Assembly (NCBI GenBank): GCA_036394195.1
Contig: DASWFO010000235.1
Location: 1-25,613, forward strand
Source: DATJPD01 sp036394195
GTDB taxonomy: Bacteria; Pseudomonadota; Alphaproteobacteria; CACIAM-22H2
Direction: 5' to 3'
Length of the DNA stretch: 25,613 nucleotides
Shown one piece after another: positions 6,454-13,185 of this stretch. The position numbers and the translations under genes were made by a program. Numbering within the stretch: position 1 is the stretch's first letter; each line of letters opens with the position of its first letter. A model generated the notes under the pieces. That model did not search any database. It saw only the letters and a program-made list of their open reading frames with translations, and was not told the origin of the DNA.

Positions 6454-7635
6454 TCACCGCTTGATCGGGATGCCGGCCGGCTCGCTCACCACCTTCCAGG
6501 CCTTCTTCGCCGAGTCCCAGAGCGTGACCACGCAGTCCTCCTCGTCGAGGCCGCGCTGCGGCACCTTTGCAAAGTCGTAAAGGCCGTTCACGCCGGCGAA
6601 GCCCTTCGCCGTCGCGAGGTAGGAGCGCAGTTGCGCCGCGGAGGCGCCCCCCGGCAGCTTGTTGAGAGCGTCGATCACCACCATCGCCGGGTCCCAGGCC
6701 AAGCTGGCGCCATTGTCGGGATTGATCGACGCCGCCTTGAACGCGGCGAAGAACTCCTTCTGCGCCGCTTCGACCGCGGGGGCGAAGCTCTGGCTCTCAT
6801 GCGCCGGCCACATCGACGCGGGCATATAGAGCACCTTCGGCAGGAAGTCCCGGTATTGCGCCATCTGCGCGTACGTCATGTTGCCGCTCGTCGTCGCGAC
6901 CGGGATGTCGAGCCCGGCCTGGATGATCGCCTTGAACACGATCGCGACCGGCGCCCCGGTGGTCCAGGCGATCATCGCGTGCGGCGACGCGGCCTTGATG
7001 CGCTCGAGCTGGGCCGCGACGCTGGCGTCGCCCGGATTGAACTGCACGTTTTCGACCAGACTCACGTCCTTGTTCTCCGGCCGCGCCACGACCTCGCGAA
7101 AGCCGCGCTCGGCATCCTGTCCCGACGCATCGGTGCTGGTGATCAGCGCGACCCGCCTCCAGCCGTTCATGCGGAAATAGCGGATCAGGGCACTGGCCAG
7201 ATCGAGGGTCGAGACGTTGGACGTGTAGACGTAGGAGCCGGCCTTCGGATGGATGCCGGGCGACAGGCAATACATCACCGGCCCGTTCTCCATCAGCGGC
7301 GCCATGGCGTTGCACATCCCGACCAGGGCCGAGCCGATGATCACCGCCGGCCGCGCCGCGACCGCCTGCGAGGCGAGCTGGACCGCGAGCTGCGGGGTCG
7401 ACTGGTCGTCGCGGAAGGTGAAGTGCACCGGCCGGCCGTGCACGCCGCCGCGCTTGTTGGCGACCGTCTCGACAACCTGCAGCGCCTCCTGCTCGGTCTT
7501 GCCGAGGAAGGCCGCGTTCCCGCTGAGCGGCAGGATGACGTTGATGTCGTAGGGATCGGCCGCCCCCGCGGGTGTCGCGGAGACAGCCGCCGCGAAGATC
7601 GACGATACTGCGGCCAGGCGAATCAGCAGGTTCAT
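6454..7635 (-). CDS. ABC transporter substrate-binding protein, LivK/branched-chain amino acid type
   Basis: The 393-aa precursor has a signal peptide (MNLLIRLAAVSSIFAAAVSA, cleavage near PAGA-AD), and is expected in the periplasm. The mature part opens with INVILPLSGNAAFLGKTEQE, the classic type I periplasmic-binding start. FRDDQSTPQLAVQLA and IGSALVGMCNAMAPLMENGP follow, as in LivJ/LivK proteins that capture amino acids, amides or aromatic acids. GGGAGAAGC precedes the ATG at 7635 at good spacing, so upstream in-frame codons are not used. No permease or ATPase gene lies nearby, so it is an orphan receptor that must share membrane components with a distant locus. The Ldh-family gene follows after 31 nt. 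Confidence 0.92.
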   Translation of the reverse strand: MNLLIRLAAVSSIFAAAVSATPAGAADPYDINVILPLSGNAAFLGKTEQEALQVVETVANKRGGVHGRPVHFTFRDDQSTPQLAVQLASQAVAARPAVIIGSALVGMCNAMAPLMENGPVMYCLSPGIHPKAGSYVYTSNVSTLDLASALIRYFRMNGWRRVALITSTDASGQDAERGFREVVARPENKDVSLVENVQFNPGDASVAAQLERIKAASPHAMIAWTTGAPVAIVFKAIIQAGLDIPVATTSGNMTYAQMAQYRDFLPKVLYMPASMWPAHESQSFAPAVEAAQKEFFAAFKAASINPDNGASLAWDPAMVVIDALNKLPGGASAAQLRSYLATAKGFAGVNGLYDFAKVPQRGLDEEDCVVTLWDSAKKAWKVVSEPAGIPIKR

Positions 7636-7777
7636 GGCGCTTCTCCCAAAGTCGCGGGCGCTTGGCGGCCCGTCGGCAGGCCAACGGTACCGCAGCCGGC
7701 CGGAACTTGCACCCGCAACCATTTGTCGAACCGCGCCGAACCGGCTAGGCTTGCGATAACAAGTCCGGAGGAACGCC

Positions 7778-8578
7778 ATGTCAGCTTTGTCCCGCATCGA
7801 GCATCTGGTGTCCGTGGCCGCCCCCTACTGGGCCGGCGAGGCGGAGGTGGTCCGCACCTACTGGACCTCGCCGGTCCGCACGCGCAATACCGACCTGAAA
7901 TGGCTGGCGTGCCAGTGCTTCAAGGAGTTCTGGGGCTCCGGGGTCAGCAAACACGACCGCGGCGGCGTGTTCGTCGGCGTACTGAAAAGCCTGCTCGAGA
8001 AGACGCCGCAGATCGACCTGAGCTTCGACCGCCACGACGTCCTCGACGTGATCGAAGGATTGAAGGCCGAGTTCTCGCACTATTGCGCGTTCGCCGACAT
8101 CTACGACGAGCTGCGGCCGGCCGGCTCGCCGCGGCTCAACCCGCAGATGCTGGAAAGCTGGCCGGAGGAAGACGCGCTGACCGCCATCCGCTATCGCCAC
8201 CAGGACCAGCACGGCGCCGTCGGCATGCGCGCCTGCAAATTCACCGAAGGCGGATATTGCACGCTGTTCAGCGCCGGTAAGGGGCTCAAGGGCAAGGGTG
8301 CGATCGAGGACAAGATCGCCGAGGCGTGCAGCTTCGTGTTCGAGGACGAATTCGGCCACATGCTCGCCGGCATCGCCGATATCAGCAAGGAGGGCCTCAG
8401 CGACGCCGATTGGCGCCTGCTCGAGACGCTCGTCGTCGAGCAGCTGCGCCAGCGCATCGTGATGCGCAACGCGCAGTTCAGCAACCCGCTGCCGGAGTCT
8501 CGCATCCAGGCGATCTATCGCGGCGACATCGAGCCGCTGGCGTTCGACTACGCGCGGGCGGGTCTCAAGGCGGCCTGA
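7778..8578 (+). CDS. Hypothetical protein (266 aa) with two ExxH motifs, possibly ferritin-like
   Basis: The start at 7778 has a CCGGAGGAA ribosome site. There is no signal peptide or membrane span. The protein is largely helical and carries two ExxH motifs, EFSHY (E98, H101) and EFGHM (E191, H194), 93 residues apart. Each lies within a predicted helix rich in aromatic residues. Additional glutamates that could act as first- and third-helix ligands are E50 (FKEFW) and E177 or E182. An arrangement E...ExxH...E...ExxH is the di-iron signature of the ferritin-like superfamily, but I do not recognise the family and the metal site is inference. The middle part (about residues 125-170) is less helical. 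It is transcribed alone, divergent from the binding-protein gene and convergent with the transporter. Confidence 0.8.
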   Translation: MSALSRIEHLVSVAAPYWAGEAEVVRTYWTSPVRTRNTDLKWLACQCFKEFWGSGVSKHDRGGVFVGVLKSLLEKTPQIDLSFDRHDVLDVIEGLKAEFSHYCAFADIYDELRPAGSPRLNPQMLESWPEEDALTAIRYRHQDQHGAVGMRACKFTEGGYCTLFSAGKGLKGKGAIEDKIAEACSFVFEDEFGHMLAGIADISKEGLSDADWRLLETLVVEQLRQRIVMRNAQFSNPLPESRIQAIYRGDIEPLAFDYARAGLKAA

Positions 8579-8605
8579 CTTCCGCGCGAGCGGGAACACA
8601 AATTC

Positions 8606-8679
8606 ACTACGGAGGCACGGAGATCACGGAGGCTTAATAGGGCGATGCAGCGTCTCCGTGCCCTCCGTGTCTCCGTGGT
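8606..8679. repeat. Imperfect inverted repeat of CACGGAG units (26-nt arms)
   Basis: Arms 8606-8631 and 8654-8679 pair at 22 of 26 positions. Each arm is made of three near-identical CACGGAG/CTCCGTG units. Similar heptamer-based elements are dispersed in many unrelated bacterial genomes, to my knowledge. Here it lies just past the stop of a plus-strand gene and beyond the end of the convergent transporter gene. It could serve as a bidirectional transcription stop. Confidence 0.7.
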
Positions 8680-8689
8680 TATATTCTGC

Positions 8690-8765
8690 TGGATGCCGAC
8701 GCTACGCTGCGTCGCCGGCCTTCGGGCCGCCGACGGGCGCGAAGAAAGGGGCGCCGGCATGACGC
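8690..8765. repeat. Dispersed repeat, copy 1 (3' flank of the MFS gene)
   Basis: This roughly 75-nt segment starts TGGATGCCGACGCTACGCTG and contains GGCCTTCGGGCC and GCCGACGGGCGCGAAGAA. It aligns with 10072-10147 in the same orientation at roughly 80% identity by eye. It ends about 19 nt beyond the stop codon of the minus-strand transporter gene. Confidence 0.7.
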
Positions 8766-8783
8766 ACTGTGTGCTCGCTTGCG

Positions 8784-9986
8784 TTAGCTCGACGCCGGCT
8801 TCGTTCTGCGCACGATCAGTGTGAAGGACAGCCAGGACAGCACGGTCATGGTGCCGATCGCCTCGGCCATCGGCCGGGCCGTGCCGTCGAAGGACGCGCC
8901 CACCCAAAACCCGACCAGCGAGGCGACGGTGAACTGGAACACGCCGAGCAGCGCCGAGGCGTTGCCGGCCATCTGCGGAAACGGGCTCATCGCGCCGGCC
9001 ATCGCCTGGGGCAGCACCAGCGAGAAGCCGAGCATGAACAAGAACATCGGCACCATGACCGCGGCCGGATGGTCGAGGTGCGCCCACGCCAGCACCGCCA
9101 TGCCGACCCCGGCCGCCATCGCCAGGATCACGCCGCGCCGCAGCAGCCCTTCGATGCCGTAGCGCATCACGAGCTTGCCGCCGATCGCCGCGCCCGAGAT
9201 GTTGCCGAGCATGATCAGGCCGAACAGGTAGCCGAAATAGCGCTCCTCGAAGCCGAACACGCGCAGGAAAACCAGCGAGGCGCCGGACACGAAGGCGAAC
9301 AAGGCGCCGCTCATCGCCGCCGCCGTGCACGCGAAGCCGATGAAGGCGCGATGCTTCAGCAACAGGCCGAAATTGCGCGCGATGCGGCGCGGGTCGAGGG
9401 CCCGTTCATCCGGGTTGCGGATGGTCTCGCCGAACATGAAGACGACGACGAGCAGCGCCACCGCCCCGTACAGCGTGACGAAGGCGAAGCTGGCCCGCCA
9501 ACCGAACGCGACGTGGAGATAGCTGCCGATGATGGGGGCCACGATCGGCGCCATCCCGGTCACCATGCCCATATAGGAGAGCAGGCGCGCCGCGCGCTCG
9601 CGCGTGTGCAGATCGCGCACCACGGCGCGCGCGACGACGAAGCAGCCGCAGACGCCGATCGATTGGAGCATTCGCGCCGCGATCAGGAGTTCGATCCGCG
9701 TCGCCAGCGTGCAGGCCAGCGAGGCGGCGACGTGCAGCGCCAGCCCGAGGAGCAGCGCCGGCCGGCGGCCGAAACGATCCGAGATCGGGCCGTAGATCAG
9801 TTGTCCGACGGCAAAGCCGGCCATGTAGAGGCTGAGCGTCAGCTGAACCTGGCCGACAGTCGCGTGAAACGACTCGGTCATCGTCGGCACCGAGACGAGA
9901 TAGATGTCCATCGACATCGGCCCGACGGCGGTCAGGGCGCCGAGCAGAACCGTCATCGCAGCGGAGTTGGGGGAGAGTCTTCTCAC
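8784..9986 (-). CDS. MFS transporter, Bcr/CflA-type drug:H+ antiporter
   Basis: The 400-aa inner-membrane protein has about 12 hydrophobic segments. The N-terminal SMDIYLVSVPTM region resembles the D-x-YLP-x-x-P signature of Bcr/CflA transporters. MFS motif A is present between helices 2 and 3 as GPISDRFGRRP (D70). RMLQSIGVCGCFVVARAVVR corresponds to the helix-4 motif B region with its conserved Arg, and GMAPIVAPIIG to the motif C region of antiporters. Members of the family expel drugs or small metabolites against protons; the cargo is unknown here. The GTG at 9986 gives a normal N-terminus, but an internal ATG at codon 11 is also possible, since neither has a clear ribosome site. Related 75-nt repeats lie just beyond each end of the gene. 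Confidence 0.92.
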   Translation of the reverse strand: MRRLSPNSAAMTVLLGALTAVGPMSMDIYLVSVPTMTESFHATVGQVQLTLSLYMAGFAVGQLIYGPISDRFGRRPALLLGLALHVAASLACTLATRIELLIAARMLQSIGVCGCFVVARAVVRDLHTRERAARLLSYMGMVTGMAPIVAPIIGSYLHVAFGWRASFAFVTLYGAVALLVVVFMFGETIRNPDERALDPRRIARNFGLLLKHRAFIGFACTAAAMSGALFAFVSGASLVFLRVFGFEERYFGYLFGLIMLGNISGAAIGGKLVMRYGIEGLLRRGVILAMAAGVGMAVLAWAHLDHPAAVMVPMFLFMLGFSLVLPQAMAGAMSPFPQMAGNASALLGVFQFTVASLVGFWVGASFDGTARPMAEAIGTMTVLSWLSFTLIVRRTKPASS

Positions 9987-10029
9987 TGTTGGTTGGCCAG
10001 CTAGTGATTACGTCGTTAACAAGAAAAAT

Positions 10030-10147
10030 CGTCACCTCCGCGAACGCGGGGGTCCATCTCGCAGCTGAACCCTGGATTCCCAACCACGCTGCGTTGGCGG
10101 CCTTCAGGGCCGCCGACGGGCGCGAAGAATCTGGCGCGGGAATGACG
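10030..10147. repeat. Dispersed repeat, copy 2, with a CCGCG/CGCGG palindrome
   Basis: The part at 10072-10147 is the second copy of the element found at 8690-8765. It includes the inverted GGCGGCC-TTCAG-GGCCGCC stem and GCCGACGGGCGCGAAGAAT. The preceding piece holds CCGCG-AA-CGCGG (10038-10049) followed by GGGGTCC, typical of the small 'contig-wide' palindromes of alpha- and betaproteobacteria. It ends 18 nt beyond the stop of the minus-strand pentapeptide gene and overlaps the 5' flank of the transporter gene. Confidence 0.65.
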
Positions 10148-10164
10148 ATCGGGAAATTCTACTA

Positions 10165-11514
10165 CTACAGCTTCAGGTCGATCGCGCTGTGGAGCTCGGC
10201 GCCCTCGAACTTGGTGCCGTCGAGCTTGGCGCCGGTGAAGCGCGCGCGGTGCAGGATGGCGCCCGACAGATCGGCGCCGGTCAGGTCCGCCTCGGTAAAG
10301 TCGGCGTCGGCGAAGCGCACGCCGCGCATGACGGTATTGCGCAGTTTGGCACGCGCGAGCTTGGCGCGGTCGAGCCGGGCCTGCCACGTGCGGTCGCCGG
10401 CGCTGACCCCGGACCCGGAGACCGGCGTCATGCTGGCGCCCGACAGATCGGCGTCTTCCAGCATGGCGTGGTCGAAATTGACGCCGCGCAGGTCCGCGCA
10501 CACCAGCGTGGCGCGCCGCAGGTCGGCATAGGCGACATCGGCCATCGCCAGGCGCGCCTCAGTCAGATTGGCACCCACCAGCACGGCGCAGTTCAGCACA
10601 GCGGCGGCGAGATTGGTGCGCTTGAGGTCGCGGCCCGCGAGATAGGCCTGCGACAGATCGGCCCGCGTGCCGGACCGGCTGCCCGATTGCACCCATTCCT
10701 CGTGGCTGGCGAGGATCTGCGGCAGCCGGTCGAGCAGGCCGGGGTCCGGCCGCGCCAGGTTCGAGCCGGCGAGCTCCCGGCTGGTGTAGGCCGCCGGATC
10801 GACCACGGCGCCGGCGAGATCGGCGCCCTTGAAGTTCGCCCCGCTCCATTCGGCGCCGATCAACGACGCGCCGCGCAGCACGGCCCCCGACAGATTGGCG
10901 TGCGAGAGGTCGGCGCCGGCGAGCTGGGCGCCGACCAGCAGCGAGGATCGGAAGTCGGTCCGCACGGCCTTGATGTTCTTCAGGATCGCATCGGACAGAT
11001 CGGCCTGCACCACGAACGCCGTCGACAGCCGGGCTTGCGTCAAATCGGCGCGCGCCAGCGACGCGGCGGTCATCTCCGACGCCAACGGCTCGAACCGGAA
11101 CTGCACCAGATTGCCGGTGGTGTCGGTGCGCACGAGCTGACCCTCGCGCAGATCGGATTGATGGAGCTTTCCGTCACTGAGGTCGGCCCCGCGCAGACAG
11201 GCGCCGCGCATGTCGGCGAGCGACAGGTCGATGCCGTGCCCGATGACCAGCCGCAGGTCGCTCGCGAAAAGGTTCGCGTTGTGCAGTTTCGTGCCGACGA
11301 GCCGGCACTGCCGCAGGCGCGTGGCGGTGAGATTGGCATCCGAGAGATCGCGCCCCGACAGGTCGGTGCTGGACAGGTCGCAATACGACAGATCGGCGCG
11401 CTTGCCGCCGGTCCGCGCTGCGCGGAACGCCGCATGAGCTTGGAAAACCCGGTCGAGTTCGGCGCGGGACAGCTTCCGCCAGGTCGTCTGCGCGGGATCT
11501 GCAGCGTGTGTCAT
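10165..11514 (-). CDS. Pentapeptide-repeat protein (449 aa), two solenoid blocks
   Basis: Most of the chain is A(D/N)Lxx-type pentapeptides, which fold into a right-handed quadrilateral beta helix. The first block runs from about residue 39 to 250 and the second from about 284 to 447. Each block is introduced by a similar non-repeat lead: AHAAFRAARTGGKRADLS (26-43) and SHEEWVQSGSRSGTRADLS (270-288). This suggests internal duplication of a unit. A loop at about 365-380 interrupts the second block (PVSGSGVSAGDRTW). There is no signal peptide or membrane span. Some pentapeptide proteins mimic DNA and protect gyrase, but most in this group have no known role, and no function is assigned. The ATG at 11514 lies at the start of the first lead region. 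Confidence 0.93.
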   Translation of the reverse strand: MTHAADPAQTTWRKLSRAELDRVFQAHAAFRAARTGGKRADLSYCDLSSTDLSGRDLSDANLTATRLRQCRLVGTKLHNANLFASDLRLVIGHGIDLSLADMRGACLRGADLSDGKLHQSDLREGQLVRTDTTGNLVQFRFEPLASEMTAASLARADLTQARLSTAFVVQADLSDAILKNIKAVRTDFRSSLLVGAQLAGADLSHANLSGAVLRGASLIGAEWSGANFKGADLAGAVVDPAAYTSRELAGSNLARPDPGLLDRLPQILASHEEWVQSGSRSGTRADLSQAYLAGRDLKRTNLAAAVLNCAVLVGANLTEARLAMADVAYADLRRATLVCADLRGVNFDHAMLEDADLSGASMTPVSGSGVSAGDRTWQARLDRAKLARAKLRNTVMRGVRFADADFTEADLTGADLSGAILHRARFTGAKLDGTKFEGAELHSAIDLKL

Positions 11515-11656
11515 GGTTAATGGGGATGCGGTCTGCTTACCATTGGAAGCTACGCATTTATCGCGCGATCACGCAACTGAATCCTAAGCGCCAAGATGTT
11601 GCCGTGCCGCAGAAAAGCGGTGAGTGCGCCCGCGTACGGGACTCTGCTGTCGCAAT

Positions 11657-11686
11657 TTGTGTCACGGGCCGCGACCGCCGTACAAT
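11657..11686 (+). promoter_or_regulatory. Possible sigma70-type promoter for the ABM/dioxygenase operon
   Basis: TTGTGT (11657-11662) is followed after 18 nt by TACAAT (11681-11686), matching the -10 consensus at 5/6. A transcript starting near 11693 would have a leader of about 32 nt before the ATG at 11725, and would exclude earlier in-frame starts. Confidence 0.45.
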
Positions 11687-11724
11687 GCGGCGCCTTAACC
11701 ATGGTGGCGGACACGGAGCGTTCC

Positions 11725-12054
11725 ATGCATGCGGTGATCTTCGAAGTCGAGGCGAAGGAAGGCCGGGCGCAGCGCTATTTCGATCTCGCCGCACAGTTGC
11801 GGCCGGAGCTCGAGAAAATCGACGGCTTCATTTCCGTCGAGCGGTTCGAGAGCATCACCAATAAGGGCAAATACGTGTCGCTGTCGTTCTGGCGCGACGA
11901 AAAGGCCGTCAAGGCGTGGCACGCCCATGCCGGCCACCAGATGGCGCAGCGCGAGGGCAAGGAAAGCGTGTTCAAGCATTTCCGCATCCGCGTCGCCGAA
12001 GTGGTGCGCGACTACACGCTGCAGGATCGATTGAAACAGACCGCTGCCGAGTGA
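11725..12054 (+). CDS. Antibiotic biosynthesis monooxygenase (ABM) family protein, 109 aa
   Basis: A small ferredoxin-like alpha/beta protein begins MHAVIFEVEAKEGRAQRYFD and continues with PELEKIDGFISVERFES, then KYVSLSFWRDEKAVKAWHAH. This is the pattern of ABM-domain proteins: strand, helix ending in PGF/DGF, edge strand with W-x-D/S, helix with W. Family members are cofactor-free or heme-using monooxygenases, or act as quinol or metabolite-handling dimers. The ATG at 11725 follows CGGAG at seven bases and matches the normal N-terminus of the family. An earlier in-frame start at 11596 would add an unrelated basic stretch. The next gene begins 10 nt after its stop, so the two are almost certainly co-transcribed and may work on the same aromatic substrate. 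Confidence 0.88.
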   Translation: MHAVIFEVEAKEGRAQRYFDLAAQLRPELEKIDGFISVERFESITNKGKYVSLSFWRDEKAVKAWHAHAGHQMAQREGKESVFKHFRIRVAEVVRDYTLQDRLKQTAAE

Positions 12055-12064
12055 CGAGAAGAAG

Positions 12065-13090
12065 ATGGCGAACGCCGACGGAACACGGCCGGATGCCGGA
12101 CTGATCGCCGCGCTGGAGGCGGCGCGGCTGCATCCCTTGTGGACGCGCTACAAGACGATCACGCCCGTCCACCCGCAGGCCAAGGACGCGCCGATGCATT
12201 GGCGCTGGCGTGACATCGAGACCATGGCCGACCGCGCCGCCCGGGAGGTGCCGATCGAGGACGTCGAGCGGCGGGCCCTGATCCTGGTCAATCCCGCATT
12301 CGCCGGCCAGACGTTCACCACCGCGAACCTGATCGGCGCGTTCACCGTGCTCGAACCCGGCGACAAGGCGGTGCCGCACCGGCACGTTGCCGCCGCGATC
12401 CGCTTCGCAACGCGCGCCGAGGGTGCCGCGACGATCGTCAACAGCCGGCGCTGCGCGATGCAGGCGGGCGACCTCATCCTGACGCCGCCGATGTGCTGGC
12501 ATGGCCACATCAACGAGAGCGGCCGCCGCATCGTATGGTTCGACGCCGCGAACATGCCGCTGATAAACACGCTCGACGCCAATTTCTTCGAACCGGGCAG
12601 CCGCCAAGCCGACGATTTCTGGCAGGTCGACGACGGCGACGAGCGGCTGTGGGACGCCGCCGGCCTGGTCGCCGCCGACGCCAAGCCGGGTCCGATCTCG
12701 CCCAAATATCGCTATCCGGGCGAGGCGACGCGGCGCCTGCTCGCCGCCGCGGCACCGGGCGCCGACGGGGCGAAGTGGCTGCGGTACATCAACCCGCTCA
12801 CCGGTGGCTCGGTCATGCCGACACTCGACTGCTACGCCGCACGGCTGACCCAGGGGACGCCGACCCGGCCGCGGCGCGGCACCTGGAACCAAGTGTGCCT
12901 GGTCGTCTCCGGCCAGGGCCGCTCGACCATCGGCGAGCACTCCTTCGACTGGTCGCAGCACGACGTGTTCTCGATCCCGCACTGGACCTTCGCCCAGCAC
13001 ACCGCCCTCAGCGGCGACGCCGACCTCCTCGTCGTCACCGACAAGGCGGTCTACGAGCGGCTGGATCTCATTCGCGAGGAGATGCAGTAG
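12065..13090 (+). CDS. Gentisate 1,2-dioxygenase-like double-cupin protein
   Basis: The 341-aa bicupin resembles gentisate 1,2-dioxygenase and 1-hydroxy-2-naphthoate dioxygenase, Fe(II) enzymes that cleave the aromatic ring between carboxyl- and hydroxyl-bearing carbons. The N-terminal HPLWTRYK block and GAFTVLEPGDKAVPHRHVAA (metal-binding H105 and H107) followed by AIRF are typical. CWHGH supplies a third candidate ligand at H146. The second cupin occupies about 265-325 and holds WNQVCLVVSGQGRSTI and DVFSIPHWTFAQH. The enzyme is cytoplasmic. GAGAAGAAG precedes the ATG. It lies 10 nt after the ABM-family gene and before the molybdenum hydroxylase subunit, in keeping with aromatic-compound degradation. 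The substrate could be another hydroxybenzoate. Confidence 0.87.
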   Translation: MANADGTRPDAGLIAALEAARLHPLWTRYKTITPVHPQAKDAPMHWRWRDIETMADRAAREVPIEDVERRALILVNPAFAGQTFTTANLIGAFTVLEPGDKAVPHRHVAAAIRFATRAEGAATIVNSRRCAMQAGDLILTPPMCWHGHINESGRRIVWFDAANMPLINTLDANFFEPGSRQADDFWQVDDGDERLWDAAGLVAADAKPGPISPKYRYPGEATRRLLAAAAPGADGAKWLRYINPLTGGSVMPTLDCYAARLTQGTPTRPRRGTWNQVCLVVSGQGRSTIGEHSFDWSQHDVFSIPHWTFAQHTALSGDADLLVVTDKAVYERLDLIREEMQ

Positions 13091-13095
13091 TTGGT

Positions 13096-13185
13096 GTCGT
13101 CCTTCGAGACGCTTCGCTCCTCAGGACGAGGCAAAAAAATAGACCTCATGGTGAGGAGACCGCGAAGCGGTCGTCTCGAACCATG
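13096..13185. repeat. Dispersed palindromic repeat (TTCGAGACG...CGTCTCGAA) reaching into the next start codon
   Basis: The outer arms TTCGAGACG (13103-13111) and CGTCTCGAA (13172-13180) are perfect. The inner CTCCTCAGGACGAGG and CCTCATGGTGAGGAG pair imperfectly around an A-rich loop. A smaller ACCGCGAAGCGGT hairpin sits in the right arm. Elements of this design, ending ...CTCGAACCATG, are common between genes in Bradyrhizobium-like genomes as I recall them. The final ATG coincides with the most upstream start of the following gene. Confidence 0.8.

Noticed and set aside
6412..8280. A 622-codon plus-strand open frame over the binding-protein and dehydrogenase genes
   Set aside because: It is antisense to two well-recognised genes and its translation is His/Arg-rich low-complexity sequence, as expected for the reverse of high-GC coding DNA.
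12493..13182. In-frame upstream extension of the molybdenum hydroxylase frame
   Set aside because: It overlaps the dioxygenase-like gene and the palindromic repeat in another frame, and its sequence is arginine-rich and unlike the family N-terminus.
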